Of a DNA stretch of 64,000 bases, positions 36,081-44,501 are shown in pieces. The position numbers and the translations under genes were made by a program. The number at the start of each line of letters is the position of its first letter. The first letter of the stretch is position 1. This DNA is from CALMNV01 sp035688975 (GTDB lineage: Bacteria > Actinomycetota > Actinomycetes > Actinomycetales > Dermatophilaceae): positions 1 through 64,000 of the forward strand of contig NZ_DASSMH010000115.1 in the NCBI RefSeq assembly GCF_035688975.1, given 5' to 3'. The notes beneath the pieces are model-generated. The model ran no database searches, was not told the origin of the DNA, and saw only the letters and a list, made by a program, of their open reading frames with translations.

Positions 36081-38048
36081 TCAGGGCATGGGCAGGTCCT
36101 TGAGGGCCACCTTGGCCCCGGTGTGCCGCTCCGAGAGGGTCGCGAGCGCCTGACGGACCGTCTTGGCGAACAGGTGCGAGCCGCGCAGGCTCGGGTGAAT
36201 CTGGTCGGACTGCAGCTGCTCCGGGTGGTCGCGCACGGCGGCGGCCCAGTCGGCCACGGCGACGTTGGGCCGGTCCTTCGCGACCGCCTGCAGCGCCGCG
36301 TTGTCCGCCTCGATGCGCGAGAACGGCCCCATGAGGTTCACCAGCACGACCATCCGGCGTGGCCCCAGCGCGTCGAGCACCGCGGCGACGTCGGCCTGCG
36401 CCACCCCGGCATTGGTGCCGAACGCGAGCACGACCGCGCGCCGGTTGCCCTCACCCCGGGCCTTGACGGCTGCCAGACCGTCGGACCAGCGGCGGTTGGA
36501 CCGGGCATCCATCCGGATGCCCGGGAAGTAGTAGTCGAGGGCGTGGACGCTGCCGACCATCATCGAGTCGCCATAGCCGTCGATCTCTGGTCCCGTCGGC
36601 ATGGTGAAGCCGGCCTGCGCCCCGGTCACCGGCGTCGTCGCACCCGACGAGGGCGCCGGCGCGGAGGCCACCAAGGAGTCGGGGGCCGGAGCAGACGGGA
36701 CCGTGGCGCCTGCGGCGCGGGCCGCGTTGGCCTCGAGCAGGGCCGCGGTCTCGGACTGGCGCGGTGCGGTCCAGAGGATCACCGCGAGCGTGGCCGCGAC
36801 CACGAGCAGCCCCGAGGCCGCGACCTGGCGCGTGCGTCGCGACGACCCGAGCAGCAGGCCACCCACCGCCCGGGCGACCCCGCGGAAGCCGAGCCGGCGG
36901 AAGGGCGTCTCGACGAACCGAAAGGTGAGGTCGGCGAGCGCGACGGTGACGAGGACGCACCAGACGCGGGTGAGCACGTGGGAGACGGTGCCCGGGGCGG
37001 ACGGGTTGTCGCGGGCGACCATGAGGACGACCGGCCAGTGCCAGAGGTAGATCGAGTACGAGCGCACGCCCACCCACACGGCCGCCCGGCTGCCCGTGAG
37101 CTGCTGCCAAGCGGTCGACCCCGCGGGGCGCCGCTCGAGGAGGCCGAGGACGAGCACGCCCGTCGCGAGGGATGCGAGGAGGATGCCGCCGCGGAAGGTC
37201 GCCGCGTGCGTCTCGTCGAGGAGGAACAGCAGCACGAGCAGCACGGCGGCGGCCGTGGGCACGGCATACCGGCCGCCGGCCCCCCACGACGACGGGGCCA
37301 GACGCAGCCGGAGCGACGGGCTGGCCCAGCCGAAGGCGAGGGCCGCGCCGATCATGAGCCCCATGACGTGGGTGTCGGTGCCGTAGTAGACGCGGGTCGC
37401 GTCCGACCCCGGGACGAAGAGCATCGCCATGACCAGCGTCGAGGCGGCCGCGACGCCCAGCGTGGCCGTGACCCGCACCCGCGCCGGCGCGAGGCGCAGC
37501 AGGAGCAGGGTGGCCGCGGGCCAGAGCAGGTAGAACTGCTCCTCCACGGCGAGGGACCAGAAGTTGAGGAAGAGCTGTGGCGCGGTCTGGTCGAAGTAGC
37601 TCGACCCCGCCGTGATCTCCACCCAGTTCGTCGAGAAGGTCAGGGCGCCGAGGACCTGCCGCCCCAGGTGGACCAGCAGGTCGCTGCTCACCAGCCGGGC
37701 GACGAGCACGCTACCGACCACGCACAGGACGAGCGCCGGAAGCAGCCGCCGTGCCCGGCGGATCCAGAACTGGCCGAAGGCGATCCGCCCCTGCTGCTGG
37801 TGCTCTCGCACGAGCAGGGTCGTGATGAGGAAGCCTGACACGACGAAGAAGACGTCGACCCCGAGGAACCCCCCGGGCAGCCACGAGGCGTTGAGGTGGA
37901 AGATGAGGACCGCGGCGATGGCGAGCGCCCGCAGACCGTCGAGGCCCTCGATGCGGGGCCCCGCCGCGGTCGCCTTGGCGCTCGCAGCGCGCCCCGCGTC
38001 GGCGGGGCGGCCCACGCCGCTCTTCGCAGGTGCGGCCGACGTCGTCAC
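36081..38048 (-). CDS. OafA-type membrane acyltransferase with C-terminal SGNH domain
   Basis: A 655-residue integral membrane protein. A cytosolic Ala/Lys-rich N-terminus leads into IEGLDGLRALAIAAVLIFHL, the start of an acyltransferase-3 domain with about 10 membrane segments (to about residue 420). SLAVEEQFYLLWP is a family block. After a Ser/Pro/Ala linker the extracellular SGNH-like domain begins at EIDGYGDSMMVGS and ends near DQIHPSLRGSH (catalytic Asp and His). Such proteins O-acetylate wall or surface glycans. The GTG start has GGGAGC upstream. Stands alone; the substrate is unknown. Confidence 0.9.
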   Translation of the reverse strand: MTTSAAPAKSGVGRPADAGRAASAKATAAGPRIEGLDGLRALAIAAVLIFHLNASWLPGGFLGVDVFFVVSGFLITTLLVREHQQQGRIAFGQFWIRRARRLLPALVLCVVGSVLVARLVSSDLLVHLGRQVLGALTFSTNWVEITAGSSYFDQTAPQLFLNFWSLAVEEQFYLLWPAATLLLLRLAPARVRVTATLGVAAASTLVMAMLFVPGSDATRVYYGTDTHVMGLMIGAALAFGWASPSLRLRLAPSSWGAGGRYAVPTAAAVLLVLLFLLDETHAATFRGGILLASLATGVLVLGLLERRPAGSTAWQQLTGSRAAVWVGVRSYSIYLWHWPVVLMVARDNPSAPGTVSHVLTRVWCVLVTVALADLTFRFVETPFRRLGFRGVARAVGGLLLGSSRRTRQVAASGLLVVAATLAVILWTAPRQSETAALLEANAARAAGATVPSAPAPDSLVASAPAPSSGATTPVTGAQAGFTMPTGPEIDGYGDSMMVGSVHALDYYFPGIRMDARSNRRWSDGLAAVKARGEGNRRAVVLAFGTNAGVAQADVAAVLDALGPRRMVVLVNLMGPFSRIEADNAALQAVAKDRPNVAVADWAAAVRDHPEQLQSDQIHPSLRGSHLFAKTVRQALATLSERHTGAKVALKDLPMP

Positions 38049-38182
38049 GTCGCTCCCTTCGGTGCCCAGCGGCGGTGGCGCGCCACCGCCCGTGTTGCTG
38101 CGACCCTAGGCGATCGCGCCGACAGCGTCCGGGAGGCACGCGGCGGGGCGCGGACGACGCGGGCACGGCATACGGTGGGAGG

Positions 38183-38464
38183 GTGGAACGCGCCACCTTC
38201 GTCGTGCAGGGACTCGTCCAGGGGGTCGGCTTCCGCTGGTGGACGGTGGCCCGCGCCCGCGACCTGGGCCTCGTCGGGCACGCCCGCAACACCGCCGACG
38301 GGCGTGTGGAGATCGTGGCGCAGGGAGAGCGTGAGGCCGTGGTGCGGCTCGAGGAGCTGCTGCGAGAGGCGCCGTCGACGACCCGCCGCCCCGGGCACGT
38401 CGACGGCGTCGCGGTCCAGTGGGGCAGTCCGAAGGACGGGATCGAGGGCTTCACGGCGCGCTGA
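38183..38464 (+). CDS. acyP: acylphosphatase
   Basis: A 93-residue enzyme hydrolysing acyl phosphates. VVQGLVQGVGFRWWTVARA contains the phosphate-binding loop and catalytic arginine, and GHARNTADGRVEIVAQG carries the catalytic asparagine. The GTG lies 6 nt after TACGGT (38171-38176), a hexamer that overlaps a GGCATAC word, so the promoter and the word coincide. In many actinobacteria acyP precedes smc, as here. Confidence 0.94.
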   Translation: MERATFVVQGLVQGVGFRWWTVARARDLGLVGHARNTADGRVEIVAQGEREAVVRLEELLREAPSTTRRPGHVDGVAVQWGSPKDGIEGFTAR

Positions 38465-38483
38465 GCCACCTACGCTGGCCCCC

Positions 38484-38813
38484 GTGACCGACACGGGAGA
38501 GTGTGGGGGGCCGCGAGACGTCCCGGCCGAGCTGAGTCGGCTGCGGAGCAGCATCGACAACATCGACGCGGCGCTGGTGCACCTGCTCGCCGAGCGGTTC
38601 AAGTGCACCCAGGAGGTGGGCCGGCTCAAGGCGTCCGCGCACCTGCCGCCCGCGGACCCGGCGCGGGAGGAGCGCCAGATCGCGCGCCTGCGGGCGCTCG
38701 CCGACGACGCCGGGCTCGACCCGGTGTTCGCAGAGAAGTTCCTGGGTTTCATCATCGCCGAGGTCATCCACCACCACGAGCGGATCGCGGCGGGGGACGA
38801 CCCAGCGTCGTGA
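38484..38813 (+). CDS. chorismate mutase, AroQ class
   Basis: A 109-residue helical chorismate mutase converting chorismate to prephenate. Helix 1 LSRLRSSIDNIDAALVHLLA carries the conserved arginine, and ERFKCTQEVGRLKA holds the second active-site arginine/lysine segment. The C-terminal IIAEVIHHHERIA closes the fold. GTG is 7 nt after TACGCT (38471-38476), again leaderless geometry. Possibly regulated with DAHP synthase as in mycobacteria and corynebacteria, but no partner gene is here. Confidence 0.9.
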   Translation: MTDTGECGGPRDVPAELSRLRSSIDNIDAALVHLLAERFKCTQEVGRLKASAHLPPADPAREERQIARLRALADDAGLDPVFAEKFLGFIIAEVIHHHERIAAGDDPAS

Positions 38814-38923
38814 GCCGGTGCGCCCGGGCCGTATGCCGTGCCCCTCGACGTCCCGGGGCCGCCGGTGACCGGCGGGTACGCTGAGCCGGTCCGACGCAGG
38901 CGGAGGAAGGAAACCACCGGTCC

Positions 38924-41900
38924 GTGTACGTCAAGAGCCTCACCCTCAAGGGCTTCAAGTCCTTCGCGTCGGCGACGTCGCTGCGCCTCGAGCCCGGCAT
39001 CACGTGCATCGTGGGGCCGAACGGCTCCGGCAAGTCCAACGTCGTCGACGCGCTCGCGTGGGTGATGGGCGAGCAGGGTGCCAAGTCCCTGCGCGGCGGC
39101 AAGATGGAGGACGTCATCTTCGCCGGGACGACCGGGCGCGCTCCGCTGGGGCGGGCCGAGGTGGCCCTCACCATCGACAACACCGACGGCGCCCTGCCCA
39201 TCGACTACACCGAGGTGACCATCGCGCGGACGATGTTCCGCAACGGCGGCTCCGACTACGCCATCAACGGCACGCCGTGCCGGCTCCTCGACATACAGGA
39301 GCTGCTGTCCGACAGCGGTATCGGCCGCGAGATGCACGTCATCGTCGGTCAGGGGCAGCTCGACGCGGTGCTGCGTGCCACGCCCGAGGAGCGTCGGGGC
39401 TTCATCGAGGAGGCCGCCGGCGTCCTCAAGCACCGCAAGCGCAAGGAGCGGGCGCTGCGCAAGCTCGAGACGATGGAGGCCAACCTCACCCGGGTGCGGG
39501 ACCTCACCGGGGAGATCCGCCGCCAGCTCGGGCCCCTCGGCCGGCAGGCGGAGACCGCCCGCAGGGCGGCGGTCATCCAGACCGAGGCCCGGGACGCCCG
39601 GCTGCGGCTGCTCGCCGACGACCTCGTGCAGCTGAGCTCGACCCTCGAGCAGGAGGTGGCCGACGAGAGCGCGCTGCTCGAGCGCCGCGGGGAGGTGGAG
39701 GCTGCGCTCGCGGACCTCGGCCGGCGGCTCGGCGCCCTCGAGGACGCCGGTGAGCGGGCGCGTCCCGCCCTGGCGCGAGCCCAGGCGACGTGGGTGGGCC
39801 TCGACCGGCTCGTGGAGCGGATGGCCTCCACGCACTCGCTGGCGCAGGAGCGGGTGCGCCTTCTCGGCCAGGCCGAGGAGGAGCCCGACGCCATGACGCC
39901 GAGCCGCGATCCCGCGCAGCTGCGACAGCAGGCCGGCTCGGTGCGCCAGCAGGAGGAGGCGCTGCTCGGCGAGATCGCCGGCCTGACGCTGTCGCTGCAG
40001 GAGGCTGTGGCGGCGCGCGAGGAGGCGGAGCGCGAGCACACGCAGGAGACGACCCGGCTGGCGCGGGCGGCCCGGGCGGCGGCGGACCGCCGCGAGGGCC
40101 TGGCCCGGCTCGGCGGGCAGGTGGGCGCGCTCGCCTCGCGGATCGAGGCGCGGGAGGCCGAGATCGGACGCCTGCGGGCCACCGCCTTGCAGGGGGTCAC
40201 TCGAGCCACGGAGGCCGAGCGCGAGTTCGCGCGGATCGAGGCAACGGTCGCGACCGACGAGGAGGGCGAGGAGGGCCTCGACACGGCCTACGAGCAGGCC
40301 GCCGCCCGCCTCGAGCAGGCCGAGGCCGAGGTCGCCCGGTGGCGGGACGCCGAGGCAGCCGCCGACCGGGTGCGCACGAGCGCCTCGGCGCGGGCCGACG
40401 CGCTCGAGATGAGCCTGCGGCGCAAGGACGGTGCCGCGGCGCTGCTGGCGGCCGGCGAGGCCCGGCACGGCGTCGTGGGCTCAGTCGCCTCGCTCGTCAC
40501 CGTCGAACCGGGCCTGGAGAACGCCGTCGCGGCTGCGCTCGGCGCCATCGCCGAGGCCCTCGCCGTCGAGTCGCTGGACGCCGCCGCGGCAGCCCTCGAG
40601 ACCCTGAGGGCGGACGACGGGGGGCAGGCCAGCCTGCTCGTCCCCGAGACGGCCGGGGGAGTGGACCCCGGGTCCTGGCCCACCCTCACGGCGGGCGCCC
40701 GCTGGGCGCGCGACGTCGTGCAGTGCCCGGAGCCGTTGCGCCCCGCCCTCGACCGGGCGCTCGAGCGCGTCGTGATCGTCGACGACCCGCACGCCGCCTC
40801 CCGGCTGGTGCGGTCCGGCACGGGGGTCACCGCGGTGACCACGGCGGGGGACGTCTTCGCCCCCGGCTGGGTGCGTGGCGGCAGCACCGCCGCGCCGAGC
40901 CTGCTGGAGCTGCAGGCAGCGCTGGAGGACGCGCGGGCGCAGGTGGCAGCGGCGACCCGGGAGCTCGAGCAGGCCCGCTTCCACGGAGCGGCGGCCGAGG
41001 CCGTCCGGGCCCGGGTCGAGGAGGAGGTGGAGAGCGCCCTCGAGCGGCTCCACGAGAGCGACGCCCGGATGTCCGCCGTCGCCGAGCAGCTGGGCTCGCT
41101 CGGGCAGGCCGTCCGCACGGCCCGTGCCGAGGTGGAGCGCACCGAGCGCGCCATCGCCGAGGCGGAGCGGGCGCTCGAGGCCGACCGGCAGGAGCACGCA
41201 GGCCTGGTCGAGCGGCTCGATGCCGCGAGCGCCGAGGGCCAGACCGACGTGGAGCCGTCGACGCAGGAGCGGGACCGCCTCGACGAGGTGGCACGCACCG
41301 CCCGCGCGCTCGAGACCGAGCTGCGCCTCGGCCTGCGCACGAGGGAGGAGCGGGCCCGCGCGCTGCACGACCGCGCCGCCGCGCTGGAGCGGTCCGCCGT
41401 CCATGAGGAGCAGGCGCGCGAGCGCCTCGCCGCCCGCCGCGAGCAGCGCCGGCGGGAGGCCACCGTCGCCGAGGCGGTGCGGTGTGCCGCGGCATACGCC
41501 CACGACGTCCTCGTGAGCTCCGCGGAGCGGGCCGACCGGGCCCGCCTCGCCCTCGAGGCGGAAGGCACCGACCGCGACGCCGAGCTGGCCATCGTGCGCC
41601 GGGACATCGGCACCCTGCAGGCGGAGCTGCGCGAGCTCACCGACACGGTGCACCGCGACGAGGTCGCCCGCACGCAGCAGCGGCTGCGCATCGAGCAGCT
41701 GCAGCAGAGGGCCGTCGAGGAGCTCGGCGTCTCCCCGGACGTCCTCGTCGAGGACTACGGGCCCCACCGGCCCGTGCCCGTGCTGGCGGACGCCGGCGAC
41801 GCGGGCGGGGAGCAGGCGCCGGAGGCGGTGCCGTTCGTGCGCGCGGAGCAGGAGAAGCGGCTGCGCCGGGCCGAGCGCAGCCTCGGCGCCCTGGGCCGGG

Positions 41901-42505
41901 TCAACCCGCTCGCGCTCGAGGAGTACTCGGCGCTCGAGGAGCGGCACCGGTTCCTCACCGAGCAGCTGGAGGACCTCAAGAGCTCCAAGCGCGACCTGCT
42001 CGACATCGTCAAGGAGGTGGACGACCGGGTGCAGCAGGTCTTCGCCGAGGCCTTCGCCGACACGGCCGCCGCCTTCGAGGGCGTCTTCCAGCGGCTCTTT
42101 CCCGGCGGTGAGGGGCGCCTCGTGCTCACCGACCCCGGCGACCTGTTGACGACGGGGCTCGACGTCGAGGCCCGGCCGCCGGGCAAGAAGATCAAGCGGC
42201 TGTCCCTGCTGTCGGGCGGCGAACGGTCCCTGGTGGCCGTGGCCCTGCTCGTCGCCATCTTCAAGGCGCGTCCCAGCCCCTTCTACATCATGGACGAGGT
42301 GGAGGCAGCCCTCGACGATGCCAACCTCGGCCGCCTGCTGACCCTCTTCGAGGAGCTGCGGGACAGCTCGCAGCTCATCGTCATCACGCACCAGAAGAAG
42401 ACGATGGAGATCGCCGACGCGCTCTACGGCGTGAGCATGCGTGGCGACGGGGTGACGACGGTCGTCTCGCAGCGTCTGCGCGACGTGGCGGACCAGCCCG
42501 CCTGA
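38924..42505 (+). CDS. smc: chromosome segregation protein SMC
   Basis: A 1193-residue SMC ATPase. The N-terminal head has Walker A GPNGSGKSN near residue 31. Two long coiled-coil arms (about 170-500 and 670-1000) flank a hinge (about 510-660, GVVGSVASLVTVEPGLENAV). The C-terminal head holds LLSGGERSLVAVALL (signature) and FYIMDEVEAALDD (Walker B). It compacts and segregates the chromosome with ScpAB, which are not in the window. GGAGG lies about 17 nt before the GTG, rather far. Upstream an extended GTATGCCGTGCC occurs. Confidence 0.97.
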   Translation: MYVKSLTLKGFKSFASATSLRLEPGITCIVGPNGSGKSNVVDALAWVMGEQGAKSLRGGKMEDVIFAGTTGRAPLGRAEVALTIDNTDGALPIDYTEVTIARTMFRNGGSDYAINGTPCRLLDIQELLSDSGIGREMHVIVGQGQLDAVLRATPEERRGFIEEAAGVLKHRKRKERALRKLETMEANLTRVRDLTGEIRRQLGPLGRQAETARRAAVIQTEARDARLRLLADDLVQLSSTLEQEVADESALLERRGEVEAALADLGRRLGALEDAGERARPALARAQATWVGLDRLVERMASTHSLAQERVRLLGQAEEEPDAMTPSRDPAQLRQQAGSVRQQEEALLGEIAGLTLSLQEAVAAREEAEREHTQETTRLARAARAAADRREGLARLGGQVGALASRIEAREAEIGRLRATALQGVTRATEAEREFARIEATVATDEEGEEGLDTAYEQAAARLEQAEAEVARWRDAEAAADRVRTSASARADALEMSLRRKDGAAALLAAGEARHGVVGSVASLVTVEPGLENAVAAALGAIAEALAVESLDAAAAALETLRADDGGQASLLVPETAGGVDPGSWPTLTAGARWARDVVQCPEPLRPALDRALERVVIVDDPHAASRLVRSGTGVTAVTTAGDVFAPGWVRGGSTAAPSLLELQAALEDARAQVAAATRELEQARFHGAAAEAVRARVEEEVESALERLHESDARMSAVAEQLGSLGQAVRTARAEVERTERAIAEAERALEADRQEHAGLVERLDAASAEGQTDVEPSTQERDRLDEVARTARALETELRLGLRTREERARALHDRAAALERSAVHEEQARERLAARREQRRREATVAEAVRCAAAYAHDVLVSSAERADRARLALEAEGTDRDAELAIVRRDIGTLQAELRELTDTVHRDEVARTQQRLRIEQLQQRAVEELGVSPDVLVEDYGPHRPVPVLADAGDAGGEQAPEAVPFVRAEQEKRLRRAERSLGALGRVNPLALEEYSALEERHRFLTEQLEDLKSSKRDLLDIVKEVDDRVQQVFAEAFADTAAAFEGVFQRLFPGGEGRLVLTDPGDLLTTGLDVEARPPGKKIKRLSLLSGGERSLVAVALLVAIFKARPSPFYIMDEVEAALDDANLGRLLTLFEELRDSSQLIVITHQKKTMEIADALYGVSMRGDGVTTVVSQRLRDVADQPA

Positions 42506-42680
42506 CGCGGCCGACGCGCGTCCCAGTGGTCGGGTCGCGGGCCGTATGCCGCGCCGCTGGGGGGTCGCGGGCCCGGGCGGCCGGTGCGAAGGTCACGGGT
42601 CGGTTTCAGGTCGGCCACGTTTCGGTCCACGAGCGTGGGGCGTGACGGGGACCGGTCGGTCGATCCGTCACTATTGTCCC

Positions 42681-42872
42681 ATGGTCTTCCTCGTGCTCGC
42701 GATGCTGGTCGCAACGGGTCTGGCGGTCGCGGTCGTCGGCGTCGTCGCGGTGCCTGCGCGCCGCAACGGCCGGGACGTGCTCACCGCCAAGGGCGAAGGA
42801 GTGCTCGAAGCCGCCCGCGAACGGGTCGGTGGCGTCGGCCGGTCCACGGCCGCCCGCACGCGCACGCACTGA
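42681..42872 (+). CDS. small single-span membrane protein between smc and ftsY
   Basis: A 63-residue protein with one N-terminal membrane segment (FLVLAMLVATGLAVAVVGVV), then a basic tail. Topology is probably N-out with a cytosolic tail. No ribosome site; a CACTAT hexamer 7 nt before the ATG suggests a leaderless transcript. I do not recognise a family. Its place between smc and ftsY is the only functional hint. Confidence 0.6.
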   Translation: MVFLVLAMLVATGLAVAVVGVVAVPARRNGRDVLTAKGEGVLEAARERVGGVGRSTAARTRTH

Positions 42873-42968
42873 CGCCACCGGCTGACCCCGGTTCCGCACC
42901 GACCGGGACCGCTCCAGCGCCGCCTGCCTGCTGTCGGCGGCCCGGGCACCACCTGGGTCCGCCTGCGA

Positions 42969-43093
42969 ATCAACTGGCGGATCACCTGGCATCTGCTGTC
43001 GCTCTGGCAGCACCACATGCCAGTTGATCGGCCAGTTGATCGCGCCCGGGTCCGTCGAAGCAGCACCAGGCGCCAGCTGATCTGCCAGTTGAT
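42969..43093 (+). repeat. structured repeat, copy B (two cores in tandem)
   Basis: B1: left arms at 42969 and 42981 (second arm has one change), 28-nt core 42991-43018, right arms GCCAGTTGAT at 43019 and 43031. B2: core 43044-43071 with GCAGCA at the same offset, right arms at 43072 and 43084, no left arm. Both are plus oriented. It lies in the 286-bp gap before ftsY. Confidence 0.88.
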
Positions 43094-43158
43094 CGGGGCC
43101 CGGCGCGTGGCCCACGCGCGTGGACGGACCGACGAGCCGTGCATGGTTGGATGACCGC

Positions 43159-44358
43159 GTGGAAAACCTCTGGATCTACGTCGTTCTCGCCCTCGTCATC
43201 GTCGTCGTCGGCGTCGGTCTCGTCGTCGGCTTGGTCCGTGACCGCGGCTCGAGGGGTCGTCTCGAGGAACGGCCGCCGACCGCGGCGCCGACCCTGCCAC
43301 CGGACACCGACCTCGACCGGTACCCGCCGCCGGTCACCGAGGCCCCGGCGCGGGAGCTCGAGGAGGAGGGCGCCCACGCCGAGGTGGAGGTCACCCTCCC
43401 GGCCCCGCCAGCGGCGCCCGCCGTGGAGAAGCCCGAGTCGGCACGGGGCCGCCTGCGTCGCCTGCGCGCTCGCCTGGCCGGCTCCAACACCGTCCTCGGC
43501 CGGGGCCTCCTCGCGCTGCTGTCCCGAGGCAGGCTCGACGAGGAGGCGTGGGAGGAGGTCGAGGACACCCTCATCACGTCCGACCTGGGCGTCGACGCCA
43601 CGATGGAGCTCGTCAGCTCCCTGCGCACCAGGGTCAAGGTCGACGGCGCCACCGACGAGGCCACGGTCCGCGGGTGGCTCCGCGAGGACCTGCTCGCCCT
43701 CGTGCGACCTGAGCTGGACCGGCGCATCGCCTCGGCACGAGTCGGAGATCGCCCCGCCGTCATCCTCGTCGTCGGCGTCAACGGCACCGGCAAGACGACC
43801 ACCGTCGGCAAGCTGGCCCGCGTGCTCGTCGCCGAGGACCGGGACGTGCTCCTCGGCGCGGCGGACACGTTCCGCGCGGCCGCAGCAGACCAGCTCGAGA
43901 CGTGGGGCGCGCGCGTCGGCGTCCCGACCGTGCGCTCCGACAAGGAGGGCGCCGACCCCGCCGCCGTCGCCTTCGACGCGGTGCGGGCCGGGATCGAGCA
44001 GGAGGTCGACGTCGTCATCGTCGACACGGCCGGCCGGCTCCACAACAAGGTCGGTCTCATGGACGAGCTCGGCAAGATCAAGCGGGTCATCGAGAAGCAG
44101 AGCGAGATCGACGAGGTGCTCCTCGTGCTCGACGCGACGACCGGCCAGAACGGGTTGCAGCAGGCGAAGGTCTTCTCCGAGGCCGTCGACGTCACCGGCA
44201 TCGTGCTGACCAAGCTCGACGGCACCGCCAAGGGCGGCATCGTCGTGGCCGTCCAGCGCCAGCTCGGCGTGCCCGTCAAGCTCGTCGGGCTCGGAGAGGG
44301 ACCGGACGACCTGGCGCCGTTCGACCCGGAGGCCTTCGTCGACGCTCTGCTCGAGTGA
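43159..44358 (+). CDS. ftsY: signal recognition particle receptor FtsY
   Basis: SRP receptor GTPase, 399 residues. Unlike the E. coli protein it opens with a true membrane segment (LWIYVVLALVIVVVGVGLVV), followed by an acidic/proline A-domain to about residue 105. The NG domain comes next: GVNGTGKTTTVGKLA (P-loop, about 210), DTFRAAAADQL, DTAGRLHNKVGLMDEL and TKLDGTAKGG. It works with Ffh, encoded at 49276, to deliver ribosomes to the translocon. GTG start; repeat copy B lies immediately upstream. Confidence 0.97.
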   Translation: MENLWIYVVLALVIVVVGVGLVVGLVRDRGSRGRLEERPPTAAPTLPPDTDLDRYPPPVTEAPARELEEEGAHAEVEVTLPAPPAAPAVEKPESARGRLRRLRARLAGSNTVLGRGLLALLSRGRLDEEAWEEVEDTLITSDLGVDATMELVSSLRTRVKVDGATDEATVRGWLREDLLALVRPELDRRIASARVGDRPAVILVVGVNGTGKTTTVGKLARVLVAEDRDVLLGAADTFRAAAADQLETWGARVGVPTVRSDKEGADPAAVAFDAVRAGIEQEVDVVIVDTAGRLHNKVGLMDELGKIKRVIEKQSEIDEVLLVLDATTGQNGLQQAKVFSEAVDVTGIVLTKLDGTAKGGIVVAVQRQLGVPVKLVGLGEGPDDLAPFDPEAFVDALLE

Positions 44359-44410
44359 GCCGAGGGCCCGCGCAGCCGAGGAGCCCGCGCAGCCGAGGAG
44401 CCCGAGCGCG

Positions 44411-44457
44411 GTAACAGCCCGCTAACCCGCGTCCACCATTGTTGACACGCCTGTAAC
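44411..44457. promoter_or_regulatory. two GlnR-like boxes upstream of amtB
   Basis: GTAAC-N6-CTAAC at 44411-44426 and TTGAC-N6-GTAAC at 44442-44457, 31 bp apart. Actinobacterial GlnR binds paired 5-bp half sites of the gTnAC-N6-GaAAC type, and amtB-glnK-glnD is a classic target. The second halves are imperfect. Confidence 0.6.
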
Positions 44458-44501
44458 ACGACGGGCCCCAACCGGAAACCGGCTCTACCCACACTTCCGG
44501 C

